Below are positions 19,328 to 29,116 of a stretch of 64,000 nt of DNA, in pieces. The stretch is from Endozoicomonas sp. ISHI1. GTDB taxonomy: Bacteria > Pseudomonadota > Gammaproteobacteria > Pseudomonadales > Endozoicomonadaceae. The notes beneath the pieces are model-generated. The model made no database searches, was not told where the DNA came from, and saw nothing but the letters and a program-made list of their open reading frames with translations. Position numbers and translations under genes: made by a program. Positions within the stretch are counted from its first letter, which is position 1. Each line of letters opens with the position of its first letter. The stretch is taken from positions 21,817-85,816 of the forward strand of contig NZ_JAGRPU010000025.1 in the NCBI RefSeq assembly GCF_024606225.1. The letters are read 5' to 3'.

Positions 19328-20878
19328 TTGCTGCTACTAACGTGTTACTTCGTCTGCCAGGCTCACCCATTAACAAGCCGATTTGTTGTCGAGCTTGACC
19401 AGAAAACAGGTTCTCCAAACCAGAGCTTTTCTATAAAGCCTGACCAACATAAATTGCCCTGTAACCCGCCAGATGTTGTCGACACAGACGGCTATTCAAA
19501 ATCAGCCTCGCTGCCTGAAAATAAGCGACATAAACTTTACAGTTACGGGGTAAAAACAACCATTATCGTATCGATTTCATGGCAGTTGCTTTTCGCCACC
19601 CACCTGCTGGTGGGTCACAAACTAATCTTGACTGCCAAAGATACCCCTCTATGCCCCTCCTCCTATTCGTGGCTACTTGTAGAAATGGTTGTCATAGTCG
19701 GCTGGCTCTTAAAAAACTATTGGCCCCCGGATTCACCGCTCTTTAATCTGATTGAAGAACAAGTGACAACACCTATTCTGACAAAGTGGGATCATGCGGC
19801 CATCACCATCATGTTAAACTCTGCAGCTAACCAACAGTCGCAACAGCCATCAGAATCATCGGGGCTTCAGGCCCCAAAGACAACCCCCTCCCTTATAAGC
19901 TCTTTCACTGGCCAACTGTATTCTGACTCTGGCGACGGTAACGAAGGCCCTCAACAACAGTCACATACTTTGGGTTTAAATTGTTTCGTCTTTCCATGCA
20001 ACGGGGTTTGTAGTTTCAGACCGTCACCCGACAGCATAGAGCTCGCTGAATGGTCACTGAATTCCTTAGAAAGCTCATGCCCCCATCTCGCGTATGGACA
20101 ATGTCTTCGTTGCATTGCTAATTTCGACCCTTCAGACACTGAAGATTCTCAACAAATGCCTTTCGATATGTTGGATTATCTCTTTGGTATGGAACGCCAG
20201 TCTGCTTTTGGCGAATTATTTGAGTCACAGTCGCATGGCATTGATGACAACCCGGCCAATCGCCGCAACGCTGTATGCGGAACGGCCTCAGACGGGGTCG
20301 CCTCAGACGGGGTCGCCTCAGACGGGGTTGCCTCAGACTCAATGAGTACAGAGACAACCTGTTCAACTGCACCTACCGGGCAACTAATCTGCGACACAAC
20401 AGTGATCGGCAAGAATGGCCAGCCGCAACGATCCGGAACCGTCTGCGAGAATGCCACAGTCCTGGCGTTTCACAAAATGCCTGCCCACGGCGGGCAAAAA
20501 ACCTGTGACATGATAGTGATCGGAAAGGATGGTCAACCTCGGCCATGCGGAGCAGTCTTCATAAGTACCAGAACCCTGTCGGTTCACAAAAGAAACATTC
20601 ACTCAGGGCAAAAAGTCTGTGATGTAACAGTGGTCGGGGATGATGGCAAGCCGCGGCCATGCGGTAAGGTCTTTAAGGGCTCACAGGCCATATCGGATCA
20701 CAAAAGAAGAAGCCACACCGGGCCACAAGCCTGTGACATGATTGTGGTCGGGGAGGATCACCAGCGGCGGCCATGCGGGATGATCTGCAAGAATATTCGA
20801 GCCCTGTCGGATCACAAAAGAAGACATCGAAAACGCAAGCTTTTGGATGAGAGGCGAAAGGATAACCCGAATCCTTAA
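19328..20878 (+). CDS. Secreted C2H2-like zinc-finger repeat protein, array copy 10 (4 fingers)
   Basis: The shortest intact member, 516 residues from TTG at 19328 (aligned ATT at 19295). The signal peptide ends FVCQAHP. It contains LNCFVFPCNGVCSF, the CxxC module (YGQCLRCIANFDPSD), a LDYLFGMERQS module and three DGVAS units from a 15-bp repeat. Only four fingers follow, the first degenerate at its second Cys (QPQRSGTVC). The tail is HKRRHRKRKLLDERRK. The low finger number, next to 9-12 in neighbours with the same N-terminus, shows that the finger block expands and contracts independently. Confidence 0.82.
   Translation: MLLLTCYFVCQAHPLTSRFVVELDQKTGSPNQSFSIKPDQHKLPCNPPDVVDTDGYSKSASLPENKRHKLYSYGVKTTIIVSISWQLLFATHLLVGHKLILTAKDTPLCPSSYSWLLVEMVVIVGWLLKNYWPPDSPLFNLIEEQVTTPILTKWDHAAITIMLNSAANQQSQQPSESSGLQAPKTTPSLISSFTGQLYSDSGDGNEGPQQQSHTLGLNCFVFPCNGVCSFRPSPDSIELAEWSLNSLESSCPHLAYGQCLRCIANFDPSDTEDSQQMPFDMLDYLFGMERQSAFGELFESQSHGIDDNPANRRNAVCGTASDGVASDGVASDGVASDSMSTETTCSTAPTGQLICDTTVIGKNGQPQRSGTVCENATVLAFHKMPAHGGQKTCDMIVIGKDGQPRPCGAVFISTRTLSVHKRNIHSGQKVCDVTVVGDDGKPRPCGKVFKGSQAISDHKRRSHTGPQACDMIVVGEDHQRRPCGMICKNIRALSDHKRRHRKRKLLDERRKDNPNP
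20291..20335 (+). repeat. 15-bp tandem repeat (DGVAS)3 in copy 10
   Basis: Three units of GACGGGGTCGCCTCA, the third with one change. Related units sit at the same protein position in copies 11 and 14. Confidence 0.85.
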
Positions 20879-20944
20879 CGTAAAGTGAATAGATATAGAT
20901 GCAACCTTTTGAAGGGACTTTGCCCGGATGCCCCTATTTGTGTT

Positions 20945-21018
20945 TTGACAGAAAAACATACTTATTTTCTTGGTCTATCCTTCCTTTCTGTCAACCATAA
21001 AACAAGGAAAGAATTATT
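20945..21018 (+). promoter_or_regulatory. Leader of array copy 11
   Basis: TTGACA at 20945-20950. TCTATCCTT (20974-20982) faces AAGGAAAGA (21004-21012) with one mismatch. ATT ATT AAA CAC starts at 21013. Confidence 0.45.
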
Positions 21019-21045
21019 AAACACTCACTCTTTGCGATACTGATA

Positions 21046-23127
21046 ATGTTGCTGCTATCTTCGCTGTCTGTCGCTTGTCGGGCTCAAACGTTGACTGAAC
21101 GTTATGTTGTCGAGTTTGAAAAGAATGGTGTTTCTCCAAACCAGAGATTTTTTAGAAAGCGTGAACGACATATACTGTCGGACAACCCGTCAGACATTAT
21201 CGACACAAACGGCTATACAGGATCCGTTTCGGTTTCTGATACCAAACGACAGAAACCTTACGGTTACACATTAAAAACGACTATTATTAAATCAATTTCG
21301 TGGCAATGGCTTTACGCCACTCAACTATTGGTTGGTTTCGAACTGACCCTGACCATCAGAGACAGCCACCTGAATTCCGGCCCTTATTCATGGATACCTG
21401 CAGAAGTTGTGGTCGCTGTCGGCTGGCTTCTAAAAAGCTATTGGAGCTTCTATTTTCCGCTTTTAAACCCGATCGAACAACAAGAGGCATCTATAACGAC
21501 ACAAGGGAAGCAACTGTTTGCGGCGATCACTATGGTGTTGGGCTCTGGGCATAACCAAACACCATACCAGTCATCAAAATCTTCGGAGCAGCAAGCCCAA
21601 CAAGCCCCTTCCCACCTCACAGGCTCTTTCATTAGTCTCCTGGATTCTGACGCTGGCGATGGTGACAGAGGCTCTCAACAACACAAACATACTTTGGGTT
21701 TAAATTGTTTCGTCCACCCCTGTAATGGTGTTTGCAATTTACGACAATCGTCTAATAGAAAAAGAGACACTGTGTCTCTCTTCGAGCAGTCCGATACACT
21801 GATAGCGACTTCAGGAACAAAGACAGAAATAGAAACCACCCAACCGGGAGCAATACCCATACAAAGCTCATGCACCGATTTAAAGAATGAAAACTGCCTA
21901 AGCTGCATAAGCCATTTTGAGCCTGACAAAGCTACACATTCCCCAGACATTTCACTTTTCGAACCATCGAATGAACTGCAATTCTCATTCAGGTCAGACC
22001 CGCTATTTGAACCAAAGTCGTGCACCATTAATGACGACCCAGGCAAGGGCGGCATATATAGAGACGGGGTCGCCTTAGACGGGGTCGCCTTAGACGGGGT
22101 CGGCTCAAACCCATTAAGTACAGAGGCCGCCAACATAACTGACACTGTCTGGCCACTTAATGAGGATGAGCCAATGTCTGGGAATTGGTCTTCCATCGCT
22201 AATGATTTTGCGGATATTAGTGGGTCACTCGATTCGCGCTGTCTTCTCGAAAAAGCCGCTTTTATCCTCTCACTTAACCATTCAGAAACACAACACACAA
22301 CCACTCAATCATCTCTATCGAGTCAGAGCCAACCATCGCTTTCCCTGACAGCCGCAATGCAGGTCTCAAACAACAGTGGGCAACTAACCTGTGACTATAC
22401 AGTGGTCGGAGAGCATGGCCAGCCACAACTTTGCGAAAAGGTCTGCAAGAGTGCCAAAGCCCTGTCGGATGACAAAAGCAGAGTCCACACCACACCAAAA
22501 ACCTGTGACTTAAAAGTGCCCGGGGAGAATGGCCAGCCGCGGCCATGCGGGATGGTCTTCAAGAATGCTCAACTTCTTTCAAATCACAAAAGAAAAGATC
22601 ACACCGGGCCAAGAATCTGTGATGTGATAGTGATCGGAAAGGATGGTCACCCGCAGCGATGCGGGGCGGTCTGTAAGAATGTTTCAGCTCTGTCGTCTCA
22701 CAAAAGCGGACGCCATACAGGGCAACGAACCTGTAACATGATCGTGGTCGGTGAGGATGGCATAGCGCAGCCATGCGGGAGGATTTACAAGAATGCTCAG
22801 CTTCTGTCGGCTCACAAGGGCGGATACCACACTGGGAAAAAAACCTGCAACCTGACAGTGGTCGGTGAAGATGACCAACAACGACCATGCGGGACGGTCT
22901 GCAAGAATGCTCAATCTCTGTCATCTCATAAAACACAAATCCACACCGGACCAAAAATCTGTGACGTGACCATAGTCGGGGAGAATGGCCATCAGAGGTC
23001 ATGTGGGAAGTTCTGCGAGAATCTCAGAGTCCTGGTGAATCACAAAAGAACACATCGAAAACGCAAGCCTGACGATGTCGACCAGAATCGTGCACTTCGA
23101 TTTCTAAAGAATAAAAAGAACAAGTAA
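21046..23127 (+). CDS. Secreted C2H2-like zinc-finger repeat protein, array copy 11
   Basis: 693 residues from ATG at 21046 (aligned ATT at 21016). The signal peptide ends SVACRAQT. This copy has the longest middle region: LNCFVHPCNGVCNL, an extra KRDTVSLFEQSDTLIATS stretch, the CxxC-type SSCTDLKNENCLSCISHF, three DGVAL units and a degenerate DDFADISGSLD module. It therefore combines blocks otherwise found in different copies. Six fingers follow, with HKRTHRKRKPDD at the end. The mosaic structure suggests recombination between array members. Confidence 0.82.
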   Translation: MLLLSSLSVACRAQTLTERYVVEFEKNGVSPNQRFFRKRERHILSDNPSDIIDTNGYTGSVSVSDTKRQKPYGYTLKTTIIKSISWQWLYATQLLVGFELTLTIRDSHLNSGPYSWIPAEVVVAVGWLLKSYWSFYFPLLNPIEQQEASITTQGKQLFAAITMVLGSGHNQTPYQSSKSSEQQAQQAPSHLTGSFISLLDSDAGDGDRGSQQHKHTLGLNCFVHPCNGVCNLRQSSNRKRDTVSLFEQSDTLIATSGTKTEIETTQPGAIPIQSSCTDLKNENCLSCISHFEPDKATHSPDISLFEPSNELQFSFRSDPLFEPKSCTINDDPGKGGIYRDGVALDGVALDGVGSNPLSTEAANITDTVWPLNEDEPMSGNWSSIANDFADISGSLDSRCLLEKAAFILSLNHSETQHTTTQSSLSSQSQPSLSLTAAMQVSNNSGQLTCDYTVVGEHGQPQLCEKVCKSAKALSDDKSRVHTTPKTCDLKVPGENGQPRPCGMVFKNAQLLSNHKRKDHTGPRICDVIVIGKDGHPQRCGAVCKNVSALSSHKSGRHTGQRTCNMIVVGEDGIAQPCGRIYKNAQLLSAHKGGYHTGKKTCNLTVVGEDDQQRPCGTVCKNAQSLSSHKTQIHTGPKICDVTIVGENGHQRSCGKFCENLRVLVNHKRTHRKRKPDDVDQNRALRFLKNKKNK
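22063..22107 (+). repeat. 15-bp tandem repeat (DGVAL)3 in copy 11
   Basis: Units of GACGGGGTCGCCTTA at 22063, 22078 and 22093, the last reading GGCTCA at its end. Confidence 0.8.
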
Positions 23128-23164
23128 AACCCGCCCTGTCATGAGGCTTTGTCTGGTAATTCCT

Positions 23165-23331
23165 CTAGCAGCCTGTCGGACTTAAGGCTGTCCTACTGCG
23201 GTTGCAATAAATTGGTCTAAAAATTCCTGCTTCTTCGTCAAATAGCTCGCTATTCTCCTCAGAAGCAGAAATTTTTATCCTCAATTTCTTGCAATCCTCG
23301 CTACGGACGCTTAAGTCCGACAGGCTGCTAG
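23165..23331. repeat. MITE-like 167-bp inverted-repeat element, copy B
   Basis: Same length and termini as 6336-6502 but in the opposite orientation. Its interior is the reverse complement of copy A with very few differences. It sits in the spacer between copies 11 and 12, just 5' of the TTGACA box. Confidence 0.75.
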
Positions 23332-23348
23332 TTTTTAACAGAAAATCT

Positions 23349-23422
23349 TTGACAGAGAAACACACTTATTTTCTTGATCTATCCTTCGTCTCTATCAACT
23401 GGAACGCGCGGCTATAATTATT
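23349..23422 (+). promoter_or_regulatory. Leader of array copy 12 (weak hairpin)
   Basis: TTGACA at 23349-23354. TCTATCC is kept on the left, but the right arm reads GGCTATA, so the stem and AAGGA are largely lost. ATT ATT AAA CAT starts at 23417. Confidence 0.35.
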
Positions 23423-23449
23423 AAACATTCACTCTTTGCGGCACTGCTT

Positions 23450-25390
23450 TTGCTGACATGTCCTGTCGCCTGTCAGACCGAACCGTTGACAGGACATTAT
23501 ATTGTCGAGCTTGAACAAACTAGAATATTTCCAAACCAGAGCTTTTTTGTAAAGCGTGTTGGAAACCCTTCAGACACTACCAACACAAAAGACTATGCAG
23601 GACCAGATTCATCGCCTGATGACAAACCCCGCAGATCTTGGGGCCACGGAGTAGAAACGACCATTATTGAAGCGATTTCCTGGCAATCGGTTTACGCCAC
23701 TGGCCTGCTGACCCTGACTATCAAAGACGCTCCTCCGGGTGCCGCCGCTTATTCATGGTTACCATTGGAAGTGCTTGTCGATATCATCTGGCTTTTAAAA
23801 AGCCACTTAAACATAAAATCATCGTCGTTTGATCTGATCGAACAACAAGAAGCCAGTCAGGATGACCCGTTTGCAACCATCACTATGGTTCTTGGCTCAG
23901 GACATAGTCAACAATCATACCAACCATCAAAATCATCAGGTCAGCATGCCACGGAAGCCGCGGCCGATCCTGCAGACTCTTTCGTTAGCCGTCTGTATTC
24001 TGGCTCTGGAAGCGGTAACGGGAATCCCCAACAACACCTGCATACTTTGGGTTTAGATTGTTTCATCCATCCCTGTCGTGGCGTTTGTCAATTCCGCCCA
24101 TCATCAGATAGCAGAGAGCCCTCTGAGCGGCCGTTAGACTCCGGAAAAAGCTCATGTCCCCATTTGGTCAATGGACACTGCTTTAGATGCATGGGTCATT
24201 TTGATCCTGTATACATTACATACCCAATGAATGCTGACGCTGACTATACAACTGATGCTGCCGACCAACTCAATTATAATGTGAATTTTCTCTCCAACGC
24301 CGTTGGTGTTTCGACCATCAATGAGCTAATCCTTCCACAAAGTCTTCCCGAAGAAGTCGGAATTTGCGATACGCTCGGCCAGTTAACCTCCCTGTTTGAG
24401 ACTTCAGAAACACATCAAACAACGATAGAATCATCCCAATTGGGTCAGAGTTCATCTCATCTTTACCATACAGTCACAGAACAAGCCCTGTCGGATCACA
24501 AGCTTAAATTCCACAGCGGGCAACTGAGCTGTGAGAAAACAGTGATCGGTAAGAATGGTCAGCAACAGTTATGCGGGAAGGTCTGCAAGAGTTATAAAGC
24601 CCTTTGGGAACACAAAAAAAGAGCCCACACCGGGCCACAAACCTGTGACGGAATAGTGGTCAGTGAGGATGGCCAGCAGCCATGCGGCATGGTCTGCAAG
24701 AACGCTCAAGCCCTGGTAGAACACAAACGCAAATTCCACAGCGGGCAGCGACCAACCTGTGAGGCAACAGTGGTCGGGAAGGATGGTCAACAGCACTCAT
24801 GCGGGAAGGTCTTCAACAACAGCAGAGCCCTGTGGGACCACAAAAGAAGAGCCCACACAGGACCACAAGCCTGTAACGAAACAGTGGTCGGCGGGGATGG
24901 CCAGCAGCAGCCATGCGGCAAGGTCTGCAAGAATACTCAAGCTCTGTTTGATCACAAACGCCTATTCCACAACAAGCATCAGCCAACCTGTGAGGCGACA
25001 TTGGTCGGGGAAAATGGTCAGCAGCAGTCATGCGGGAAGGTCTGCAAGAATAATAGAGCCCTGTGGCATCACAAAAGAATAGCCCACAGCGGGCCACAAA
25101 CCTGTGACTTGACAGTGGTCAGGGAGAATGGCCAGCAACAGCCATGCGGGAAGGTCTGCAAGAATGCTCAAGCTCTGTCGCTTCACAAAAGAAAATCGCA
25201 TTCCAGGCACAAAAGCAACGCTCACTGCGAGCAACAAACCTGTAACGCGACTCTGGTCGGGGAGGACGGCCAACTGCAGCCATGCAGACAGCTATGCAAC
25301 AGTGCCACAGCTCTGTCGAAACACAAAAGAAGACACCGAAAGCGGAAGCCTGTTGATGTAGATCAGGATAATCACCTCAGCCGTAATTGA
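23450..25390 (+). CDS. Secreted C2H2-like zinc-finger repeat protein, array copy 12
   Basis: 646 residues from TTG at 23450 (aligned ATT at 23420). The signal peptide ends PVACQTEP. It has LDCFIHPCRGVCQF, the CxxC module (NGHCFRCMGHFDP) and a remnant NELILPQSLPEEVGI segment. Seven fingers follow a leading half-finger (ALSDHKLKFHSGQ). Finger linkers here are more varied (HSGQRPTC, HNKHQPTC), and one knuckle is a residue short (CDGIVVSEDGQQPC). The tail is HKRRHRKRKPVD. The stop codon TGA is part of the TTGACGGAAA that forms the upstream box of copy 13. Confidence 0.82.
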   Translation: MLTCPVACQTEPLTGHYIVELEQTRIFPNQSFFVKRVGNPSDTTNTKDYAGPDSSPDDKPRRSWGHGVETTIIEAISWQSVYATGLLTLTIKDAPPGAAAYSWLPLEVLVDIIWLLKSHLNIKSSSFDLIEQQEASQDDPFATITMVLGSGHSQQSYQPSKSSGQHATEAAADPADSFVSRLYSGSGSGNGNPQQHLHTLGLDCFIHPCRGVCQFRPSSDSREPSERPLDSGKSSCPHLVNGHCFRCMGHFDPVYITYPMNADADYTTDAADQLNYNVNFLSNAVGVSTINELILPQSLPEEVGICDTLGQLTSLFETSETHQTTIESSQLGQSSSHLYHTVTEQALSDHKLKFHSGQLSCEKTVIGKNGQQQLCGKVCKSYKALWEHKKRAHTGPQTCDGIVVSEDGQQPCGMVCKNAQALVEHKRKFHSGQRPTCEATVVGKDGQQHSCGKVFNNSRALWDHKRRAHTGPQACNETVVGGDGQQQPCGKVCKNTQALFDHKRLFHNKHQPTCEATLVGENGQQQSCGKVCKNNRALWHHKRIAHSGPQTCDLTVVRENGQQQPCGKVCKNAQALSLHKRKSHSRHKSNAHCEQQTCNATLVGEDGQLQPCRQLCNSATALSKHKRRHRKRKPVDVDQDNHLSRN

Positions 25391-25460
25391 CGGAAATACG
25401 GACTTATTTTATTGATCTATCCTTCCTCTCTATAAACCAGAACGCAGGGCTAGAATTATC
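25387..25460 (+). promoter_or_regulatory. Leader of array copy 13
   Basis: TTGACG (25387-25392) overlaps the copy 12 stop codon. TCTATCCTT (left) faces AGGGCTAGA (right) with one mismatch. ATT ATC CAA TAC starts at 25455. Confidence 0.4.
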
Positions 25461-25481
25461 CAATACTCACTCTTTGCGGCA

Positions 25482-27062
25482 GTGTTGTTGCTGAAATTCT
25501 CTGTCACCTGTCAGGCCAAACCGTTAACAGAATGTTTTTTTGTTGAGCTTCAAAAAAATGCGGATTATCCAGACCAGAGCTTTTCTTTAAAGCGTGATCG
25601 GCGCACATTTCCAGACATTGCCGACACAAACACTTATCCAGGATCAGCTTCACCATTTGATGACAAACAACAAAGATCGTGCAGTTTCGTGGTAAAAATA
25701 CCCCCTGCTGAATCGATTTCGCGGCATTTACCATACGCCACTGATCTGCTCGTTGGTTACAAACTAATCCTGACCAACAGAGACGCTCTTCTCGATCTCA
25801 ACCCTTATTCATGGATACCTATAGAAGTGATTGCCGCTGTGTACTGGCTTTTAAAAAACTATTGGAACCCCAGCTCACCGCCGTTTAACCCAATTGAACA
25901 AAAAGAGGCGAATCAGGATCATCCGTTTGCCATCGTAACTATGATGCTTGGCTCTGGAGATGGACAACAATCACACCGGCCATCAGAATCATCCAGGCAG
26001 CAAACCCATAAAGCCAACACCCATACTGCTGGCTCTTTCAACAGACCACTGAATACTGACTATGGCGCCGGTAACGATGGTCCTCAGCAAGATCTGCATT
26101 CTTTGGATTTAAATTGTTTCGTCTTCCCCTGTTATGGCGTTTGCTGTTTCCGACCATCATCTGATAGCAGAAAGCACGATGAATCGCCGCTGAGCTGGGT
26201 ACAAAGCTCATGTCGCCATTTAGCGAGAGGACAATGCATTAGTTGCATAGACTATTTTGATCTTTCAAGCGAAAGAAACTACTCGCTTTTCAATGCATTG
26301 AATGGCCTCCCTGCCACTCAGCTACAATGCGACTCTGACCAACCATCCAAGACACAGACGAGCAGCTGTGATAGTAGCCCGGAATGTCACTGCAACCTTG
26401 CATATATAACGAGCGCAGAGGCTGCCTGTGCAGCTAACATTTCCGGGCAACCGACCTGTGACGTTACCGTGATTCAAAAGAATGGCCAACAACGACCATG
26501 CGGGAAGGTCTGCAAAAATGCTAAAGCGCTGTCCGTCCACAGAAGCATGGCCCACAGTGGGAAAAAAACCTGTGGCGTATCCGTGGTCAGGGAAGACGGT
26601 CTGCTGCGGCCATGCGGTCAGGTCTGCAAGAACGCTTGCGCACTGTCGGATCACAAAAGAAAAGAGCACACCGGACAACAAACCTGTGATGTCATATTAG
26701 TCGGGGAGAATGGCCAGCCGCGTCCATGCGGAATTGTCCTAAAGAATGCTCTATCTCTGTCTAGTCACAAGAGCAAGGTTCACAGCGGTCAACGAGCCTG
26801 TAGCATGACCGTGGTTGGCGAGAATGGCCAGCCACGACCATGCGGGACGACCTGGAAGAATGTTCTGGACCTGTTGAGTCACAAAAGACGCACCCACAGC
26901 AATAAACAAGCCTGTGAAGTAACCGTCATCGGGAAGGATGGCCTGCAGCGGCCATGCGGGAAAATCTGCAGTAATACTCAAGCCCTGTACGATCACAAAA
27001 AAACTCATCGAAAACGCAAGGCTCTTGATCTGGATCGGAATGATGGCCTCAGTTCTAAATAA
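25482..27062 (+). CDS. Secreted C2H2-like zinc-finger repeat protein, array copy 13
   Basis: 526 residues from GTG at 25482. The aligned second codon is ATC at 25458, preceded by ATT at 25455. The signal peptide ends SVTCQAKP. It has LNCFVFPCYGVCCF, the CxxC module (RGQCISCIDYFDL) and a LNGLPATQLQCDSD segment. Five fingers follow, and the protein ends HKKTHRKRKALD. Only about 60-90 bp of spacer separate it from its neighbours, so copies 12-15 may be co-transcribed. Confidence 0.82.
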   Translation: MLLLKFSVTCQAKPLTECFFVELQKNADYPDQSFSLKRDRRTFPDIADTNTYPGSASPFDDKQQRSCSFVVKIPPAESISRHLPYATDLLVGYKLILTNRDALLDLNPYSWIPIEVIAAVYWLLKNYWNPSSPPFNPIEQKEANQDHPFAIVTMMLGSGDGQQSHRPSESSRQQTHKANTHTAGSFNRPLNTDYGAGNDGPQQDLHSLDLNCFVFPCYGVCCFRPSSDSRKHDESPLSWVQSSCRHLARGQCISCIDYFDLSSERNYSLFNALNGLPATQLQCDSDQPSKTQTSSCDSSPECHCNLAYITSAEAACAANISGQPTCDVTVIQKNGQQRPCGKVCKNAKALSVHRSMAHSGKKTCGVSVVREDGLLRPCGQVCKNACALSDHKRKEHTGQQTCDVILVGENGQPRPCGIVLKNALSLSSHKSKVHSGQRACSMTVVGENGQPRPCGTTWKNVLDLLSHKRRTHSNKQACEVTVIGKDGLQRPCGKICSNTQALYDHKKTHRKRKALDLDRNDGLSSK

Positions 27063-27093
27063 CGGAAAAACACGGTTATTATCATGATCTATC

Positions 27094-27132
27094 TTTTCTC
27101 TCTGTAGGCCAGGATGCAAGGATATAATTATT
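27094..27132 (+). promoter_or_regulatory. Leader hairpin of array copy 14
   Basis: TATCTTT on the left pairs with AAGGATA on the right through one G-U wobble, which keeps the stem despite a base change. ATT ATT AAG CAC starts at 27127. ATAACGGAAA replaces the TTGACAGAAA box. Confidence 0.45.
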
Positions 27133-27195
27133 AAGCACTCACTCTTTGCGATATTTTTACTACTACTGCCGTTTGTTATCTGTCGGGGCGAACCG

Positions 27196-29019
27196 TTGAC
27201 AGAACGTTATATTGTCGAGCTCGAACAGACCAACCAGCACTTTTATACAGAGCGTGACTGGCAAAAACTGACGCACGACGCGTCAGACATCGCCGAAGCA
27301 AACAGCTATGCAGGAACACATTTCTCCCTTGATGATAAACCACACAGACCTGGCGACTATGGAGTAAAAACGACCATAATTGAATCAACTTTGTGGCAAT
27401 GGCTTTATACTACCCATCTGCGGGTTGGTTACAAACTGATCCTGACCGGCAAAGACTCTCCTCTAAGCCCCGGCCCTTATTCATCGTTACCTGTAGAAGT
27501 GATTGTTGCTGTCGGTTGGGTTTTAAAAAGCTATTTGAACCTTGATTCACTTCTGTTTGGCCTGATTCAACAATTAGAGACAGCATCCACGCAGGCGCAG
27601 GAAGGCAAACCGGATTTGGCCATCACTATGATGTTTGGCTCTGGACATCATCGGACACTACCACCATCAGAACCATCCGGCCAGAGACCATCAGGGGCAA
27701 CCACCCACCCTAAAGCCTCTTTCAACAGCCCACTGAATACTGACTATGGCGACGACAAAAGAGGCCCTCAAGAAGACTTGCATACTCTGGATTTAAATTG
27801 TTTTGTCTATCCCTGTCGTGGCATTTGTATACTCAGACAATCATCCGATAGTAGTTGGCTTGCTGAATCGTCACTAAATTCCGGACAAAGCTCATGCCCC
27901 CATTTGACGAATGCGCAGTGTCTTCGTTGCATTGGCTATTTTGATCCTCTAAACGCCAGCGATTCCTCGCCTTTAAAAACATTGGATGATTTCCCTGCCA
28001 ATCAACTTCAATGCGTATTTGACCGACTGGTTTATCCACAGCCGCAAGGCATTGATAGCAACCCTGCCTATGGCAGGAACTTTTCAGACGGGGTCGCCTT
28101 AGACGGGGTCGCCTTAGACGGGGTCGCCTCAAAATCAATGGATGCCGGGGCAGACTATAAAACTGAAGCTGTCGGGCAAGCGGCCTGTAAGTTGATTGTG
28201 ATTGGAGAGCATGGCCAGAGACGACCATGCGAGATTGTTTGCAAGAGTGCTACAGCTTTGTCGGTTCACATAAGAAAAGATCACAGCGGGCAACAAACCT
28301 GTGATGTGCCTCTGGTTGGAGAGGATGGCCAGCCACGACCATGCGGAAAAGTCTACAAGAATGCTTTGGTCCTGTCGTCTCATAAAAGTAAAGTCCACAG
28401 CGGGCTAAAAGCCTGTGACGTGAGCGTGATCGGGGAGGATGGCCGACTGCAGCCATGCGGGACGGTCTGCCAGAATGCGCTAGCCCTGAGGAATCACAAA
28501 GGCAGACTCCATACCGGGCAACAAACCTGTGACATGCTGGTGGTCGGTAACGATGGCCAGTCAGGGCCATGCGGGGAGGTTCTCAGGAATGCTATAGAAC
28601 TGACTTACCACAAAAACAGAGTCCACTCTAGCCAGCAAATCTGTGGTGTGATGTTGATCGCGAAGGATGGCCAGCAACAACCATGCGGAAAGGTCTGCAA
28701 GAATAGCTGGAGGCTGTCGGATCACAAAAGAAAAGAGCACAGCGGACAAAAAACCTGTGACATGATCGTAGTCGGAGAGGATGGTCAGCAGCGGCCATGC
28801 GGGAAGCTTTGCAAGAGTTCCAAGGCTCTGACGGATCACAAAAGAAACATCCACGGCGGGCAAAAAACCTGTGACGAGATAATGCTCGGGGAGGATGGCC
28901 AGCCACAGCCATGCGGGAAGGTCTGCCAGAATCATCAAGCTCTGTCGAATCACAAAAAAAGACATCGAAAACGCAAACTTGCTGATGCGGCCAAGTACAA
29001 TGACCTCAGTTCTAAATGA
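27196..29019 (+). CDS. Secreted C2H2-like zinc-finger repeat protein, array copy 14 (no usual start codon)
   Basis: 607 residues from TTG at 27196, but that codon lies after the signal peptide. In frame, upstream of it, there is no ATG, GTG or TTG, yet IKHSLFAIFLLLLPFVICRGEP is encoded from ATT at 27130. This copy is the strongest single argument that ATT is the family start codon. It has LNCFVYPCRGICIL, the CxxC module (NAQCLRCIGYFDPLN), a LDDFPANQLQC segment and three DGVAL/S units. Seven fingers follow, then HKKRHRKRKLAD. Confidence 0.82.
   Translation: MTERYIVELEQTNQHFYTERDWQKLTHDASDIAEANSYAGTHFSLDDKPHRPGDYGVKTTIIESTLWQWLYTTHLRVGYKLILTGKDSPLSPGPYSSLPVEVIVAVGWVLKSYLNLDSLLFGLIQQLETASTQAQEGKPDLAITMMFGSGHHRTLPPSEPSGQRPSGATTHPKASFNSPLNTDYGDDKRGPQEDLHTLDLNCFVYPCRGICILRQSSDSSWLAESSLNSGQSSCPHLTNAQCLRCIGYFDPLNASDSSPLKTLDDFPANQLQCVFDRLVYPQPQGIDSNPAYGRNFSDGVALDGVALDGVASKSMDAGADYKTEAVGQAACKLIVIGEHGQRRPCEIVCKSATALSVHIRKDHSGQQTCDVPLVGEDGQPRPCGKVYKNALVLSSHKSKVHSGLKACDVSVIGEDGRLQPCGTVCQNALALRNHKGRLHTGQQTCDMLVVGNDGQSGPCGEVLRNAIELTYHKNRVHSSQQICGVMLIAKDGQQQPCGKVCKNSWRLSDHKRKEHSGQKTCDMIVVGEDGQQRPCGKLCKSSKALTDHKRNIHGGQKTCDEIMLGEDGQPQPCGKVCQNHQALSNHKKRHRKRKLADAAKYNDLSSK
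28087..28131 (+). repeat. 15-bp tandem repeat (DGVAL)3 in copy 14
   Basis: Units at 28087, 28102 and 28117 of GACGGGGTCGCCTTA, the last ending TCA. Confidence 0.85.
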
Positions 29020-29089
29020 CAGAAAAGCTCAATTATATTCTTGATCTATCCTTCCTCTCTGTAAATCAGAAGGCAAGAACACAATTATT
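29018..29089 (+). promoter_or_regulatory. Leader of array copy 15 (hairpin lost)
   Basis: TGACAGAAAA overlaps the copy 14 stop. TCTATCCTT is kept (29045-29053), but the right arm reads AAGAACACA, so neither stem nor AAGGA survives. ATT ATT AAA CAC starts at 29084. Confidence 0.35.
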
Positions 29090-29116
29090 AAACACTCACC
29101 CTTTACGACACCGCTG

